A stretch of 38,908 bases of DNA, taken from NCBI GenBank assembly GCA_005881335.1, contig VBFV01000036.1:1-38908 (forward strand). The letters run 5' to 3'. Shown piece by piece: positions 7,008 to 15,581 of the stretch (position 1 is the first letter of the stretch; every line of letters starts with the position of its first letter). The position numbers and the translations under genes were made by a program. The notes beneath the pieces are model-generated. The model had not been told where the DNA came from, ran no database searches, and saw only the letters and a program-made list of their open reading frames with translations. This DNA is from Chloroflexota bacterium. GTDB taxonomy: Bacteria > Chloroflexota > Dormibacteria > Dormibacterales > Dormibacteraceae.

Positions 7008-7765
7008 GGTTGGAGAGTCTCCCGCATCGCCTCGAGCGGCGCGCTCTGGCCCGTCCAGAGGAGGAACGAGATCGCGCCCTGCGAGAGCAGGACCTCCCAA
7101 CCGTCGACCGTCCTCAGCCCAAGCGAGCGTGCCTTGCGCACGAGCGGGGTTCCGCCGCTCACGTAGACGAGGTCGATCACCGCGCCCTCGCGCGGCAGCG
7201 CCGCCGGGCGCAGGGGCATCTCCTCGCGCCTGCCGAGCGGGGTTGCATTGACGAGCACGTCGGCCGAGCGGGTCAGCGCCGCGACCGACGGGTCATCCCA
7301 TCGCACCTTCCGTCCCGGTACGTCGGCCTCCTCGGGATGCCGCGTCACAAACGTCAGATGCGCTCCTTCCATCGCCGCGGCGGCCGCGCGGGCGGCGCCG
7401 CCGGCGCCGAGGATGACCGCGTTCACGCTCTCCGGGTCGACACCGACCTGTTCAATCGCCGCCCGGATCGCGGGGATGTCGGTGTTGTAGCCGCCGAGAC
7501 GGCCGCGGTCGTTCACGATCGTGTTCACTGCGCGCGCGCGCACCGCATCGGGGGCGATCGTGTCGAGTTGATCCATCACGGCCTGCTTGTACGGGATGGT
7601 GACGTTGGCCCCGCCGACATCCTGTGCCCGGAGCTCCGCCACTGCTCCGCGAAGCTGCGCCGGCGAAACGTCGAGCAGGTCATATGTCCAGTCCATCCCC
7701 AGCGCCTGAAAGGCGGCGTTGTGCATGGCGGGGCTGTGGGAGTAGGAGATCCCGTCGCCCAGCAA
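7004..7765 (-). CDS. aroE: Shikimate dehydrogenase
   Basis: NADPH-dependent reduction of 3-dehydroshikimate to shikimate. The sequence has the shikimate-binding SYSHSPAMHNAAF near the N-terminus, NVTIPYK with the catalytic Lys, NTD in GGYNTDIPAI, the nucleotide-binding GAGGAARAAAAA, VNATPLG and a C-terminal QGAISFLLWTG. The TTG at 7765 gives MLGDGISYSHSP. A CTG at 7777 overlapping the mltG stop would give MKIYLLGDGISYSHSP, which fits the family N-terminus better; which is used cannot be decided by eye. It lies between mltG and the prepilin peptidase. Confidence 0.94.
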   Translation of the reverse strand: MLGDGISYSHSPAMHNAAFQALGMDWTYDLLDVSPAQLRGAVAELRAQDVGGANVTIPYKQAVMDQLDTIAPDAVRARAVNTIVNDRGRLGGYNTDIPAIRAAIEQVGVDPESVNAVILGAGGAARAAAAAMEGAHLTFVTRHPEEADVPGRKVRWDDPSVAALTRSADVLVNATPLGRREEMPLRPAALPREGAVIDLVYVSGGTPLVRKARSLGLRTVDGWEVLLSQGAISFLLWTGQSAPLEAMRETLQP

Positions 7766-7773
7766 ATAGATCT

Positions 7774-8838
7774 TCAGCTTCCGCTCACGCCGTACTGCTG
7801 CTTGTCGCGCTCAAAGTCCTGCTCGTTGGTCTCGAAATGCGTCGTGCCCTGCCTGTCTGTGAAGTAAAAGAGGAAGTTCGTCTTGGGAGGATTGATGCAC
7901 GCGGCCAGCGCGGCTTTGCCAGGGTTGCTGATGGGGCCGGGCGGCAGTCCGGCGTGGATGCGCGTGTTGTATGGCGAGTCGAGCTGCAGCTCCGCAAAAG
8001 TCGGCTCGGGGGTCAGGCGCCCGAGCGCGTAGAGCAAGGTCGCATCGACGCCCAACGTCATGTTGATCTTCAGCCGGTTGTAGTAGACGCTGCAGACGTT
8101 TCCGCGGTCGGTTGCCGTCTTGTTGTTCGCCTCACGGTCGACCATCGAGGCCAGGATGACGATGGTCCGGATGTCCTCAGCTGGACGCCCTGACGTCGGT
8201 TGCGTGATCTGCGACCGCCAGTCGGCCGAGAAGACGGTACCGAACTGCTCCAGCTGCGCCTGGACGAGGCCCTTGGCCCCGATGACCGGGTCGACCAGGT
8301 ACGTGTCCGGGAACAGGTAGCCCTCAAACGGGAAGTCAGCGTTGGTCGGTCGCGCGGGCAGGAACTTGTACGTGGCAGCCCACGCGGGATCCTTCGCGAC
8401 CCGGAGGTAGTCGGCGCCTGTGATGTAGCTGGGCGCGGTGCCGAGCTTCTTCTGGTCGACCAGCGCGGCCTGGTAGCGGAGCGGGAATCCTTCCGGAAAC
8501 GTGATCGTCTTCTCGTCGGGACGCCCGTGCTGCAGGGCGCTGACGATCTGGCTGAGCGACATGTTGGAGTTGAGCACAAACGAGCCCGCCTGGAACTTCG
8601 GCCCGGCGTTGGTCGCGCGCGTGTAGACGTCCCACGCGATCGTGCTCCGGATGAGGTGCAGGTCATAGAGGTCGGTGCCAATCTGAGTTGGCGTCTCGCC
8701 CGGGTCGATGTGAAAGCTCACGTTCTGGCCCGACGACGAGATCGGCGTGTTGACGTTGAAGTTCCACCAATCGATTCCGCGCGAGACAAGGAAACCCAAC
8801 AGGGCAAGGACCACGACCACGGCGATCAGGCGTCTCAC
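7774..8838 (-). CDS. mltG: Endolytic murein transglycosylase MltG (YceG family)
   Basis: Inner-membrane enzyme that cleaves nascent peptidoglycan strands. The 354-aa protein starts with a membrane anchor (about residues 4-24). A LysM-like region follows (FHIDPGETPTQIGTDLYDL), then the YceG catalytic domain with FPFEGYLFPDTY, ASMVDREA, YYNRLKINMTLGVDATLLYALG and the conserved end SPYNTRIHAGLPPGPISNPG. In the motif usually written VEKE, the first acidic residue is Asp rather than Glu here. Start is GTG, overlapping the DUF1292 stop as GTGA. The alaS-ruvX-DUF1292-mltG order is conserved in Bacillus-type genomes. Confidence 0.95.
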   Translation of the reverse strand: MRRLIAVVVVLALLGFLVSRGIDWWNFNVNTPISSSGQNVSFHIDPGETPTQIGTDLYDLHLIRSTIAWDVYTRATNAGPKFQAGSFVLNSNMSLSQIVSALQHGRPDEKTITFPEGFPLRYQAALVDQKKLGTAPSYITGADYLRVAKDPAWAATYKFLPARPTNADFPFEGYLFPDTYLVDPVIGAKGLVQAQLEQFGTVFSADWRSQITQPTSGRPAEDIRTIVILASMVDREANNKTATDRGNVCSVYYNRLKINMTLGVDATLLYALGRLTPEPTFAELQLDSPYNTRIHAGLPPGPISNPGKAALAACINPPKTNFLFYFTDRQGTTHFETNEQDFERDKQQYGVSGS

Positions 8839-9056
8839 TCGACTCGGTCCTCTTCGAGCGCTTCCATCACGCGCTTGAACTCGTCCGCGTCGACCGTCTC
8901 GAGCCCACCCTCGGTCTCGCGCAGGAGCAGCACCCGGTCGGGGTCGCTCGTGTCCTCGACCAGGTAGAACGTCACACCATCGAGGTCGAAAGCATCGTGC
9001 AGCGTGAACCGGCGCTCGACCCCGGCGTCATCGATCAGCGTGACCTCTTCGCTCAA
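8835..9056 (-). CDS. DUF1292 family protein (YrzB-like)
   Basis: Small acidic 73-aa protein with the DUF1292 pattern: VTLIDDAGVERRFTLHDAF, then FYLVEDTSDPDRVLLLRET and a C-terminal EFKRVMEALEED. Function of the family is unknown; it is nearly always found next to ruvX and mltG, as here. Start is TTG, overlapping the ruvX stop as TTGA, and its own stop overlaps mltG. Confidence 0.88.
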   Translation of the reverse strand: MSEEVTLIDDAGVERRFTLHDAFDLDGVTFYLVEDTSDPDRVLLLRETEGGLETVDADEFKRVMEALEEDRVE

Positions 9057-9463
9057 CGACGTCGGTCGAGATGTGACTGCAGCAGCATTACCGCGGCCAC
9101 CCGGTCGACGGTGACGCGTCGCTTCGCGCGGCGGACACCGCCCGCGATCAATGAGCGCTCCGCCGCGACGGTGGTGAGGCGCTCGTCCACGAGCTCGACC
9201 GGCAGGCCGGATGCTTTGCGAAGCGAGTCCGCAAGCTCGCGTGCCGACTTCGCTTCGGGTCCGTACGAGCCGTCCATGCGGCGTGGCAACCCGACGATGA
9301 TGCGAGTCGCCTCTTTGTCGCGCGCGATCTCACCCAGGCGAGACGCAAGCGTTTCCGGCGGCGCGGCCTCGACGGTGGCAAGCGCCTGGGCGATCGTCCC
9401 TGTCGGGTCGCTGATGGCAAGTCCCACCCTCTTCGACCCGGGATCGACCGCCAGCACCCGCAC
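9053..9463 (-). CDS. ruvX: RuvX/YqgF family Holliday junction resolvase-like nuclease
   Basis: RNase H-fold protein; family members act in 16S rRNA 5' end maturation and have been proposed as Holliday junction resolvases. The 136-aa product has the first catalytic Asp in VLAVDPGSKRVGLA, the strand IIVGLPRRMDGSYGP, VDERLTT, and the last acidic residue in VDRVAAVMLLQSHLD. The ORF track extends this frame to 10273 through the upstream gene; the real start is GTG at 9463, sharing one base with the upstream stop (TAGTG). It lies between the baseplate-J-like gene and DUF1292. Confidence 0.94.
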   Translation of the reverse strand: MRVLAVDPGSKRVGLAISDPTGTIAQALATVEAAPPETLASRLGEIARDKEATRIIVGLPRRMDGSYGPEAKSARELADSLRKASGLPVELVDERLTTVAAERSLIAGGVRRAKRRVTVDRVAAVMLLQSHLDRRR

Positions 9464-11058
9464 TACGGCGATCGTTTGGGCGACGCCGACGGGCTGGGCG
9501 AAGCTTGCGCCGCCGCCGCGGCCGACGGCGCGTTCGACTCGACGACGTAGTGCAGCGTGATCCGGCGGTCGAGCAGCGGCATCAACGGGAGTGCCAGGGG
9601 CTGCTCCTTGATCGCGACCGACTTGATCGGCAGCTTCTCGAGGAAGAAGCGTGCCTGCGCCACCGGCCGGCCCACGATCGAGGCTCGGATTTTCTCCTCG
9701 TCCAGCTTCGGCGCAACGTAGGCCGAAGCGCTGCCGACGAAGACGAGGAAGCCGCCCTTGGCCGAGCTCAGAAGCCGGTACTGGACCTGGATCGGGCTCT
9801 CGGTCAGCAGCTGCTGATCGTTGGGCACGAGCCGCGTCAGGTGCGTCTTGTAGGCCTGGATGACGTCGGCGTCGTTGTAGAAGTCGCCTTCGCCACTGAC
9901 GGTCATCGTGCCCGTGAAGCTCGGCACCTTCTCCTGCGGCTGGTGGTCGGTCGTGAACTGCGGCGGGCCGAAGATGATCGTCTCGGCCAGCCTCTCGCCG
10001 GGCTGTCCGCCGGAGGAGAGCTCCTGCGCGATCGTCTGGTGGATCGACTGCTCGAGCTGCGCCCGCGCCGCGTCGAAGTCGGACACCGTCATCTGCGGGG
10101 TAGAGGAAGGATCGGTACCGTTGCCGGTGGCCTGCGGGTTGGTGACGTGGACTTTTGAAGCATCGAACGGCCCGCAGCATTCTTCGATCTGAGTGATTGT
10201 GTGGTCGCCGACGTTTCCGGCCGAGCCAGGCTTCACGGCGATTACGTTCACGGTCTTCTGGCCCCCGTTCCACGGCACAACGGTGTCACCAGACGTCTGG
10301 GCAAATTCGAGGCCGTTGGTGTTCATCAGCCGCTGGCCGTATCTGAACAGGAGTCCTGGCGAGCTTGTGAAACCTGACTTGAGATCGTTCGTATACACGA
10401 CCTGGCCCGTCGACGGCGCGAGCGGCACGTCGATCGAGCCGGTGACCTTGAAGCCCTGCGAGTTCGACTTCGCGATCACGACCGGCCTCACCTTGATCGG
10501 CGGCTTGCCCGGCTGCGCCGGGATCTCGACGTCCTTTTCGGTGAAGGGCGCAGCCTGTGCGATGAGCGTTACGGACGCCGACGGGACGAACACCGTGGCG
10601 GCGAAGAGGCCGACGAGGATCAGGGAGATCGCGGTCACGTAGAGCAGGAACCTTCCGGGCTTCAGCTCGGTCGCGGTCTTGGTGAGCAGCCTGGTCGGGG
10701 CGCCAATGCCGACATGCGTCGTCGGTGCGATGCGCTCGCGCTGCCACCACCTCCGGATCGGCTGCGCCGTCTCGGCTTCGGACGGGATGCCTTCGCCATC
10801 GGGGCTGACCGCGCCGAAAACAGGGAAGCCGCTCTCGGAGGCCATCTTCTGCACGGCCGGGTCGTCGCACACCACGGTCACGCGCTTGCCCAAACGGGCC
10901 GAGTAATTGCGAAGCAGCTGGAAGTTGAACCGGCTCTGGCCGATGCGCGATCGCATCGGCAGGACGAGCATCGTGTCCTCGCCGTGGTAGCGGCGAAGAC
11001 GCTCGACGAGCTCGGGAATCTCCTCTTCTGTTTCGACGTAAATCGGGTTCGTTGCCAT
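9463..11058 (-). CDS. Bitopic membrane protein with N-terminal Rossmann-like domain and baseplate-J-like extracellular region
   Basis: 531 aa. Residues 1-85 form an alpha/beta cytosolic domain (MLVLPMRSRIGQSRFNFQLL, then KRVTVVCDDPAVQKMASESG). Residues ~86-135 are a linker, and ~137-157 a single membrane segment. From 160 to ~505 the region is beta-rich and resembles baseplate J/gp47-like domains, with repeated VxV strands and NVGDHTITQIE. It ends in an Ala/Ser/Pro tail. No enzyme motif is seen. Similar bitopic proteins occur in other Terrabacteria and candidate phyla, but I know of no assigned function. It follows the FtsA-like gene by 28 bases, has an AGGAGA site 13 bases before its ATG, and the pair may work together at the membrane. 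The baseplate-J assignment is by pattern only. Confidence 0.7.
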   Translation of the reverse strand: MATNPIYVETEEEIPELVERLRRYHGEDTMLVLPMRSRIGQSRFNFQLLRNYSARLGKRVTVVCDDPAVQKMASESGFPVFGAVSPDGEGIPSEAETAQPIRRWWQRERIAPTTHVGIGAPTRLLTKTATELKPGRFLLYVTAISLILVGLFAATVFVPSASVTLIAQAAPFTEKDVEIPAQPGKPPIKVRPVVIAKSNSQGFKVTGSIDVPLAPSTGQVVYTNDLKSGFTSSPGLLFRYGQRLMNTNGLEFAQTSGDTVVPWNGGQKTVNVIAVKPGSAGNVGDHTITQIEECCGPFDASKVHVTNPQATGNGTDPSSTPQMTVSDFDAARAQLEQSIHQTIAQELSSGGQPGERLAETIIFGPPQFTTDHQPQEKVPSFTGTMTVSGEGDFYNDADVIQAYKTHLTRLVPNDQQLLTESPIQVQYRLLSSAKGGFLVFVGSASAYVAPKLDEEKIRASIVGRPVAQARFFLEKLPIKSVAIKEQPLALPLMPLLDRRITLHYVVESNAPSAAAAAQASPSPSASPKRSP

Positions 11059-11086
11059 GGCGTTTAGTGGTCTCCTGGAGATCTGT

Positions 11087-12346
11087 TCAGACTTTTATAG
11101 CGCTTAGGACCCGTCTCATGACGGTATTCACCGTATCGCGCTCCTCGGCTTCAGTTCGCAAAGCATGGTTGGCCAGGCCCATCGGGGCGATGTCCTGGGG
11201 GCTCGACAGCTGTCCCGTGGAGTCGGTCAGGTTGCGCACGTCGGGCGGCACGAGGTGCCTCACGCGCGGCTCCCTGGGGAACGGAAGGCCCGCCGCCCAG
11301 TTGTTCTTGACCATCTCGAGGGTCAGCTCGGGGAGGAGGCTGCCGCCTCCGCACAGGTAGATGCTGGAAGGCAGGCGCTCGCCTCGCGAGAGCTCCTTGA
11401 TGCTGAGGGCAAGCCCCTGCAAAAGCACTTCGGCGTCGGCGCCCAGCAGCTCCGACACCTGGCGGTGCTGGTCCGAGGACAAAAGGCCTTCCGAGTGGCG
11501 GAGCTTGCGGGCCTCGGCTTCCTCGTAGCTCAACCCGAAGGCCAGAGCGAGCCGGCGGGTGAACGCACGCCCGCCGAGGTTGAACATGCGCGTGCCCTCG
11601 ACTCCGCCGTCGCGGATGAGCGCCACGTCGGTGGTGCCGCCACCGACGTCGACGAAGATCCCTCCCTCGGCCCAGATCTCCTCATTGGCGCACGCCCGAG
11701 CGAGTGCGTAAGGCTGGGCGACCGCGGCGGCAAGCTCCAGGTCGAGCTCCCGGACCACCGTCTCGATGGCATCGATGTGCGTCATTGGGGCGAAGGTGTT
11801 GAAGACGGTGACCTCCAGGTTCTTGCCCGTGAAGCCGACGGGGTTAGTGACCGGGTAGCCGTCGACCCGAACGTTGGTGATCGCCGAGTGCACGAGCCGG
11901 GCCTCGAGCTGGCCGTAGCTGCGCTCCAACTCGAGCAGGTGCTGGGCCTCGCGCAGCGCGCGGCGCTGCACCATCTGCAGCATCGTCGACATCTCGCCTG
12001 AGCGGACGCGGGACTTGGGGTTCTCACGTGGGTACGCGATGGTCGAGGAGAATCCTTTGATCAGCTCGCCCGCGATGCCGACGACGACCTGGCCGGGCAC
12101 CGTCTTCGCCATGTCCTCAGCGGCCTCGAGCGCCCGGTTGCACGACTGGATGACCGATTCGAGGTCGGCGATCGCGCCCCCCGACATGGCGGCCGGGCCC
12201 TGCGGCTCCCTCCCCACGCCGAGCACCTCGCCGTCGGGACCGTCCCGCCGCACGACCAGGACCTTGATCAGGTCGGTGCCGATGTCCAGCACGGTGAAAT
12301 GGCGGTAGTAGTCGCTCCGCTTGCGCAGGAACTTGAACTTGCTCAC
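11087..12346 (-). CDS. FtsA-like actin-fold ATPase
   Basis: 419 aa with the actin/Hsp70 fold as in FtsA. Phosphate-1 motif VLDIGTDLIKV lies at about 19-29 and the SHS2/1C-type insert around VVVGIAGELIKGFSS. Phosphate-2 motif FVDVGGGTTDVAL is at about 231-243, NLGGRAFTRRLA at 256-267, and adenosine motif YLCGGGSLLPEL at 330-341. The last ~16 residues (TVNTVMRRVLSAIKV) could form an amphipathic membrane-binding helix like that of FtsA. PilM is an alternative, but the 1C-type insert favours FtsA. There is no ftsZ or other division gene nearby; it sits between alaS and the baseplate-J-like gene. GTG start overlaps the alaS stop as GTGA. Whether it is the cell's division FtsA or a paralogue cannot be told here. 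Confidence 0.82.
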   Translation of the reverse strand: MSKFKFLRKRSDYYRHFTVLDIGTDLIKVLVVRRDGPDGEVLGVGREPQGPAAMSGGAIADLESVIQSCNRALEAAEDMAKTVPGQVVVGIAGELIKGFSSTIAYPRENPKSRVRSGEMSTMLQMVQRRALREAQHLLELERSYGQLEARLVHSAITNVRVDGYPVTNPVGFTGKNLEVTVFNTFAPMTHIDAIETVVRELDLELAAAVAQPYALARACANEEIWAEGGIFVDVGGGTTDVALIRDGGVEGTRMFNLGGRAFTRRLALAFGLSYEEAEARKLRHSEGLLSSDQHRQVSELLGADAEVLLQGLALSIKELSRGERLPSSIYLCGGGSLLPELTLEMVKNNWAAGLPFPREPRVRHLVPPDVRNLTDSTGQLSSPQDIAPMGLANHALRTEAEERDTVNTVMRRVLSAIKV

Positions 12347-14910
12347 TTCAGCTCTTCCGCCAGGCGCTTGAACGCCTCGTCCGCGGGGACCGTCAGCTTG
12401 CCGCTGACCAGGTGGGGCCGGCCGCCGCCCGTGCCGAAGAAATCCTTGAGGCGCGTGGCATCGAACTGCGGCACGAGGTCATTGGACACCTTGATGACAA
12501 ACTTGTCTCCGGCGACAAGGGTTACGACGCCCGAGCGGACCCGTTCGAGGTAGCGGTCGGCGTAGGCCCTCAGCTCTTCGACGCTGGCAGCGTCGACCGT
12601 CTCCGCCACGTAGTCCACTCGGCCATGCTTGACCGCCAGGCCGTCTGCGCCTCCCACACGCGCAGAGCGCAGCTGGTCACGGAGCTTGGCGCGATCGCGT
12701 TCGGCCTCCTTGAGTTGACCGCGAAGCGCCTCGATGCGCTGTGGCAGCTGCTCCGGACTCACGTTGAAGGACTGGGCGAGCTCGGTCAGCAGGTCGCGTT
12801 CACGACGCACCAGCTCGTCCGCCGCCTCGCCGACGACCATGTCGATTCGGCGCAGCCCCGAGCCGATGCTGGACTCGGACACGATGACGGCGGTCCCGAT
12901 GTCGGCGGTGTTCTTCACGTGTGTGCCACCGCACAGCTCGCAGGTCCAGTCGCCGAAGCACACCACGCGGACGACGTCGCCGTATTTCTCTTCGAACAGG
13001 TGCATCGCGCCTTGCGCGACCGCTTCTTTGTACGGCTTGATGCTCTCGTGAAAAGGAAGCGCTTCTCGAATCTTTTCCATGACTCTGCGGTTGATCCGGT
13101 CGAGCTCATCCTTCGAGATCGCGCGGTTCAATGGGATGTCGAACGTGGTGTGATCGGGGCCGACCCAGGATCCTTTCTGCACGACCTGCTCGCCAAGAGT
13201 TTCGCGCAACGCCTTGTGGAGCAGGTGCGTGGCCGAGTGGTGGCGCATGATCTGACGCCGCCGCTTCATGTCCACCGCTGCGTCGGCCTTCTCCCCCACC
13301 CGTACCTCACCGGTGACCACGGTGCCGAGGTGCGCGATGGTGCCCTCCAGAGGTTTTTGTGTGTCTTCGACTCGAACGCGTCCGCTGGGAGTGTCGATCG
13401 TCCCGATATCGCCGATCTGTCCGCCCGACTCCGCGTAAAAGGGAGTCCGCTCGAGAAAGATCTCTATCTCGTCACCCTCCGCGGCGGCCTGAGCGAGGTC
13501 GCCGGCTTTGCGGATCGCGAGCACTTTGGTTGCAGTCGTCAGCTCTGTGTAGCCGGTGAACTCTGAGCGGGGGATGTCCTTGGTCACCGCCCAGCGGTGA
13601 GGAGTCGCCCGCCTGGATCGGTCGCGCTGCGCCGCCATCTCGGCGCGAAATCCGTCCTCGTCCACCTCGAGCCCGCGTGCCGCGGCCAGCTCACGCGTGA
13701 GCTCGAGCGGAAAACCGAAGGTGTCGTGAAGCCGGAAGGCATCGGCTCCCGAGACCGCGCTCGCGCCCCGTGAAGCCACCTTTTCGAATTGCTCCATGCC
13801 CTGCTCCAGGGTGCGCGCGAACCGCTCCGTCTCGGTGTCGATCGTCTGGGTTATGAATCGTTCTCGGTCCTTCAGCTCCGGGTAGTGCTCTCTGAACATC
13901 GCCACGGTCCGCTGCGCGCCGGCGGACAGCCTTGCGCTCAGAGCGATGTTGCGGCCGTGCAGCGCGGCGCGGCGGATGAGGCGACGCAGCACGTAGCCGC
14001 GACCTTCATTCGTCGGCACCACGCCATCGGCGATGCAGAACGTGATGGCTCGCACATGGTCGGCGATGATGCGCTCGGACAGAGTCGTCGGCTTCTTGCT
14101 GTGCTCTCGCACGAATTCGACCAGTGGCGCCAGCACGTCCGACTCGAAGACGTTGCTCTTGCCCTGGAGGATGAAGCTGATGCGCTCAAGTCCCATTCCG
14201 GTGTCGATGGCGGGCTTGGCGAGCGGCACCAGCGCGCCATCAGCGATGCCGCGGTTGATCGACTCGGCCGTCGTCGGCGGTCCTGAAAGATCCCCGCGCT
14301 GGTCGTACTGCGGCAACACGAGATTCCAGAACTCTGTGAAGCGCGCACAGTGATCGGGATAGCAGTCCGGCTGGCCGCATCCGGCCTCGCGGCCGCGGTC
14401 CCACCAGATCTCGGAATCCGGGCCGCACGGCCCTCGTCCAAGTCCCCACCAGTTGGTGCCGTCCCGCGTCACGTGTTCCGCGCGAATCGCCGTTTTGGTC
14501 GTCCAGATCTCGAAGGCAGCGTCGTCCGAAGGATGGACGGTCGCGCGTAGACGATCGGGTGGCATGCCGAAGCCTTTGGTCACCAACTCCCATGCGAGGG
14601 GGATCGCCGTCTCTTTGAAGTAGTCGCCCGTGGGTGCGAAGTTGCCGAGCATCTCGAAAAACGTGAGGTGACGTTCGGTTTTCCCGACCTCTTCAATGTC
14701 GCCGGTGCGCAGGCATTTCTGGGCGCTCGCCAGCCTGGGCGCGGGCGGCCGGCTAAAGCCCAGGTAGTAGGGCTGAAGCGGCTGCATTCCGGCCGAGATG
14801 AAGAGCGTGCTCGGGTCGCCGTGCGGCACCAGTGGCGCGCTGGGCAGGACCAGATGCTCCCGACTCGCGAAATGCTCTAGAAAGCGCGTGCGGATCTCGT
14901 TCCCGGTCAC
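12343..14910 (-). CDS. alaS: Alanyl-tRNA synthetase
   Basis: 855-aa class II synthetase, near the usual ~870. The N-terminal catalytic domain starts MTGNEIRTRFLEHFASREH, with motif 2 region FFEMLGNFAPTGDYFK and motif 3 region GMGLERI. The editing domain has HHSATHLLHKAL (about 557-568) and the zinc/editing CELCGGTHV block near residue 655. A coiled region and a DHHA1-type C-terminal domain with FFGTGGGRPHLVSG follow. A small Cys/His-rich insert (CGQPDCYPDHC) near 178-188 also occurs in some AlaRS. Start is GTG with no Shine-Dalgarno; TAAACT lies 11 bases upstream, suggesting a short or absent leader. It heads the 15-kb minus-strand train. Confidence 0.97.
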   Translation of the reverse strand: MTGNEIRTRFLEHFASREHLVLPSAPLVPHGDPSTLFISAGMQPLQPYYLGFSRPPAPRLASAQKCLRTGDIEEVGKTERHLTFFEMLGNFAPTGDYFKETAIPLAWELVTKGFGMPPDRLRATVHPSDDAAFEIWTTKTAIRAEHVTRDGTNWWGLGRGPCGPDSEIWWDRGREAGCGQPDCYPDHCARFTEFWNLVLPQYDQRGDLSGPPTTAESINRGIADGALVPLAKPAIDTGMGLERISFILQGKSNVFESDVLAPLVEFVREHSKKPTTLSERIIADHVRAITFCIADGVVPTNEGRGYVLRRLIRRAALHGRNIALSARLSAGAQRTVAMFREHYPELKDRERFITQTIDTETERFARTLEQGMEQFEKVASRGASAVSGADAFRLHDTFGFPLELTRELAAARGLEVDEDGFRAEMAAQRDRSRRATPHRWAVTKDIPRSEFTGYTELTTATKVLAIRKAGDLAQAAAEGDEIEIFLERTPFYAESGGQIGDIGTIDTPSGRVRVEDTQKPLEGTIAHLGTVVTGEVRVGEKADAAVDMKRRRQIMRHHSATHLLHKALRETLGEQVVQKGSWVGPDHTTFDIPLNRAISKDELDRINRRVMEKIREALPFHESIKPYKEAVAQGAMHLFEEKYGDVVRVVCFGDWTCELCGGTHVKNTADIGTAVIVSESSIGSGLRRIDMVVGEAADELVRRERDLLTELAQSFNVSPEQLPQRIEALRGQLKEAERDRAKLRDQLRSARVGGADGLAVKHGRVDYVAETVDAASVEELRAYADRYLERVRSGVVTLVAGDKFVIKVSNDLVPQFDATRLKDFFGTGGGRPHLVSGKLTVPADEAFKRLAEELK

Positions 14911-14921
14911 GGGGTCGATCT

Positions 14922-14927
14922 AGTTTA
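14922..14927 (-). promoter_or_regulatory. Putative -10 element of the alaS transcription unit
   Basis: TAAACT on the minus strand, 11 bases before the alaS GTG. The same hexamer stands before relA and the gene at 21083. No clear -35 element at 16-18 bases. The rest of the 74-base gap to pdxH shows no convincing terminator. Confidence 0.4.
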
Positions 14928-14984
14928 GGGCGACTGCCCGACCCAGCCATTCGTGCCCGAGTGGCGCAATCACCGCCGATGGCC

Positions 14985-15581
14985 TCATGGGGCGAGGCGT
15001 TCGATGCGCCAGGCGTCGCCGGAGCGGCGAACGTAGCGCAGCCGGTCGTGCAGGCGGTCCTCCCGGTTCTCCCAGAACTCGATCCAGGTTGGCTGCAGCG
15101 CGTAGCCGCCCCAGCCCTTGGGCAGCGGCACCTCATCCGGATACTTCTCCGCCAGCTCGAGCACGCGGCGCTCGAGGACTTCGCGCGAGCGAATCACCTT
15201 GCTTTGCGGCGATGCCAGTGCCGAAAGCTGTGCGCCACGCGGCCGGCCGGCGAAATACGCGAGGGATGCCGCGTGTCCGACCTTTCGCACCGGACCGTAG
15301 ACACGGACCTGGTGCCGCGTGACCGCCCAGTAGAAGACGAGCGCCGCACGCCGGTCATGCGACAGGTCGCGGCCTTTACGGCTGGCGTAGTTGGAATAAA
15401 AGAGGAAGGTGCCATCGAGGATGCCCTTGAAGAGAACCATCCGCGCCGACGGGCCTTCTTCGCCGGTCGTGGCGAGTGTCATCGCTTCGGGCTGCAAGGC
15501 GCCGGCCTGGGTGGCTTCGCGAAACCAGCGGTCGAAAAGCAGTATTGGATCGCGCGGTGCCTCCGCTTCGAGCAGCGGCAT
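14985..15581 (-). CDS. pdxH: Pyridoxamine 5'-phosphate oxidase
   Basis: FMN-dependent oxidation of pyridoxine/pyridoxamine phosphate to PLP. The 198-aa protein has the usual order: PILLFDRWFREATQAG at the N-terminus, MTLATTGEEGPSARMVLFKG, FYSNYASRKGRDL (FMN/phosphate site), ALVFYWAVTRHQVRVYG and SPQSKVIRSREVLE. It ends with the PdxH C-terminal block WIEFWENREDRLHDRLRY. The ATG overlaps the sigma factor stop by one base (TGATG), so it is cotranslated with a stress sigma factor, an unexpected partner. Confidence 0.95.
   Translation of the reverse strand: MPLLEAEAPRDPILLFDRWFREATQAGALQPEAMTLATTGEEGPSARMVLFKGILDGTFLFYSNYASRKGRDLSHDRRAALVFYWAVTRHQVRVYGPVRKVGHAASLAYFAGRPRGAQLSALASPQSKVIRSREVLERRVLELAEKYPDEVPLPKGWGGYALQPTWIEFWENREDRLHDRLRYVRRSGDAWRIERLAP

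Noticed and set aside
9464-10273. N-terminal extension of the RuvX frame (ORF 9053-10273)
   Set aside because: The extension overlaps the baseplate-J-like gene in another frame and has no protein-like character; RuvX begins at GTG 9463.
14911-14984. T-box or other leader RNA before alaS
   Set aside because: The gap is only 74 bases, has no T-box sequence or antiterminator, and the -10-like element sits 11 bases from the start.
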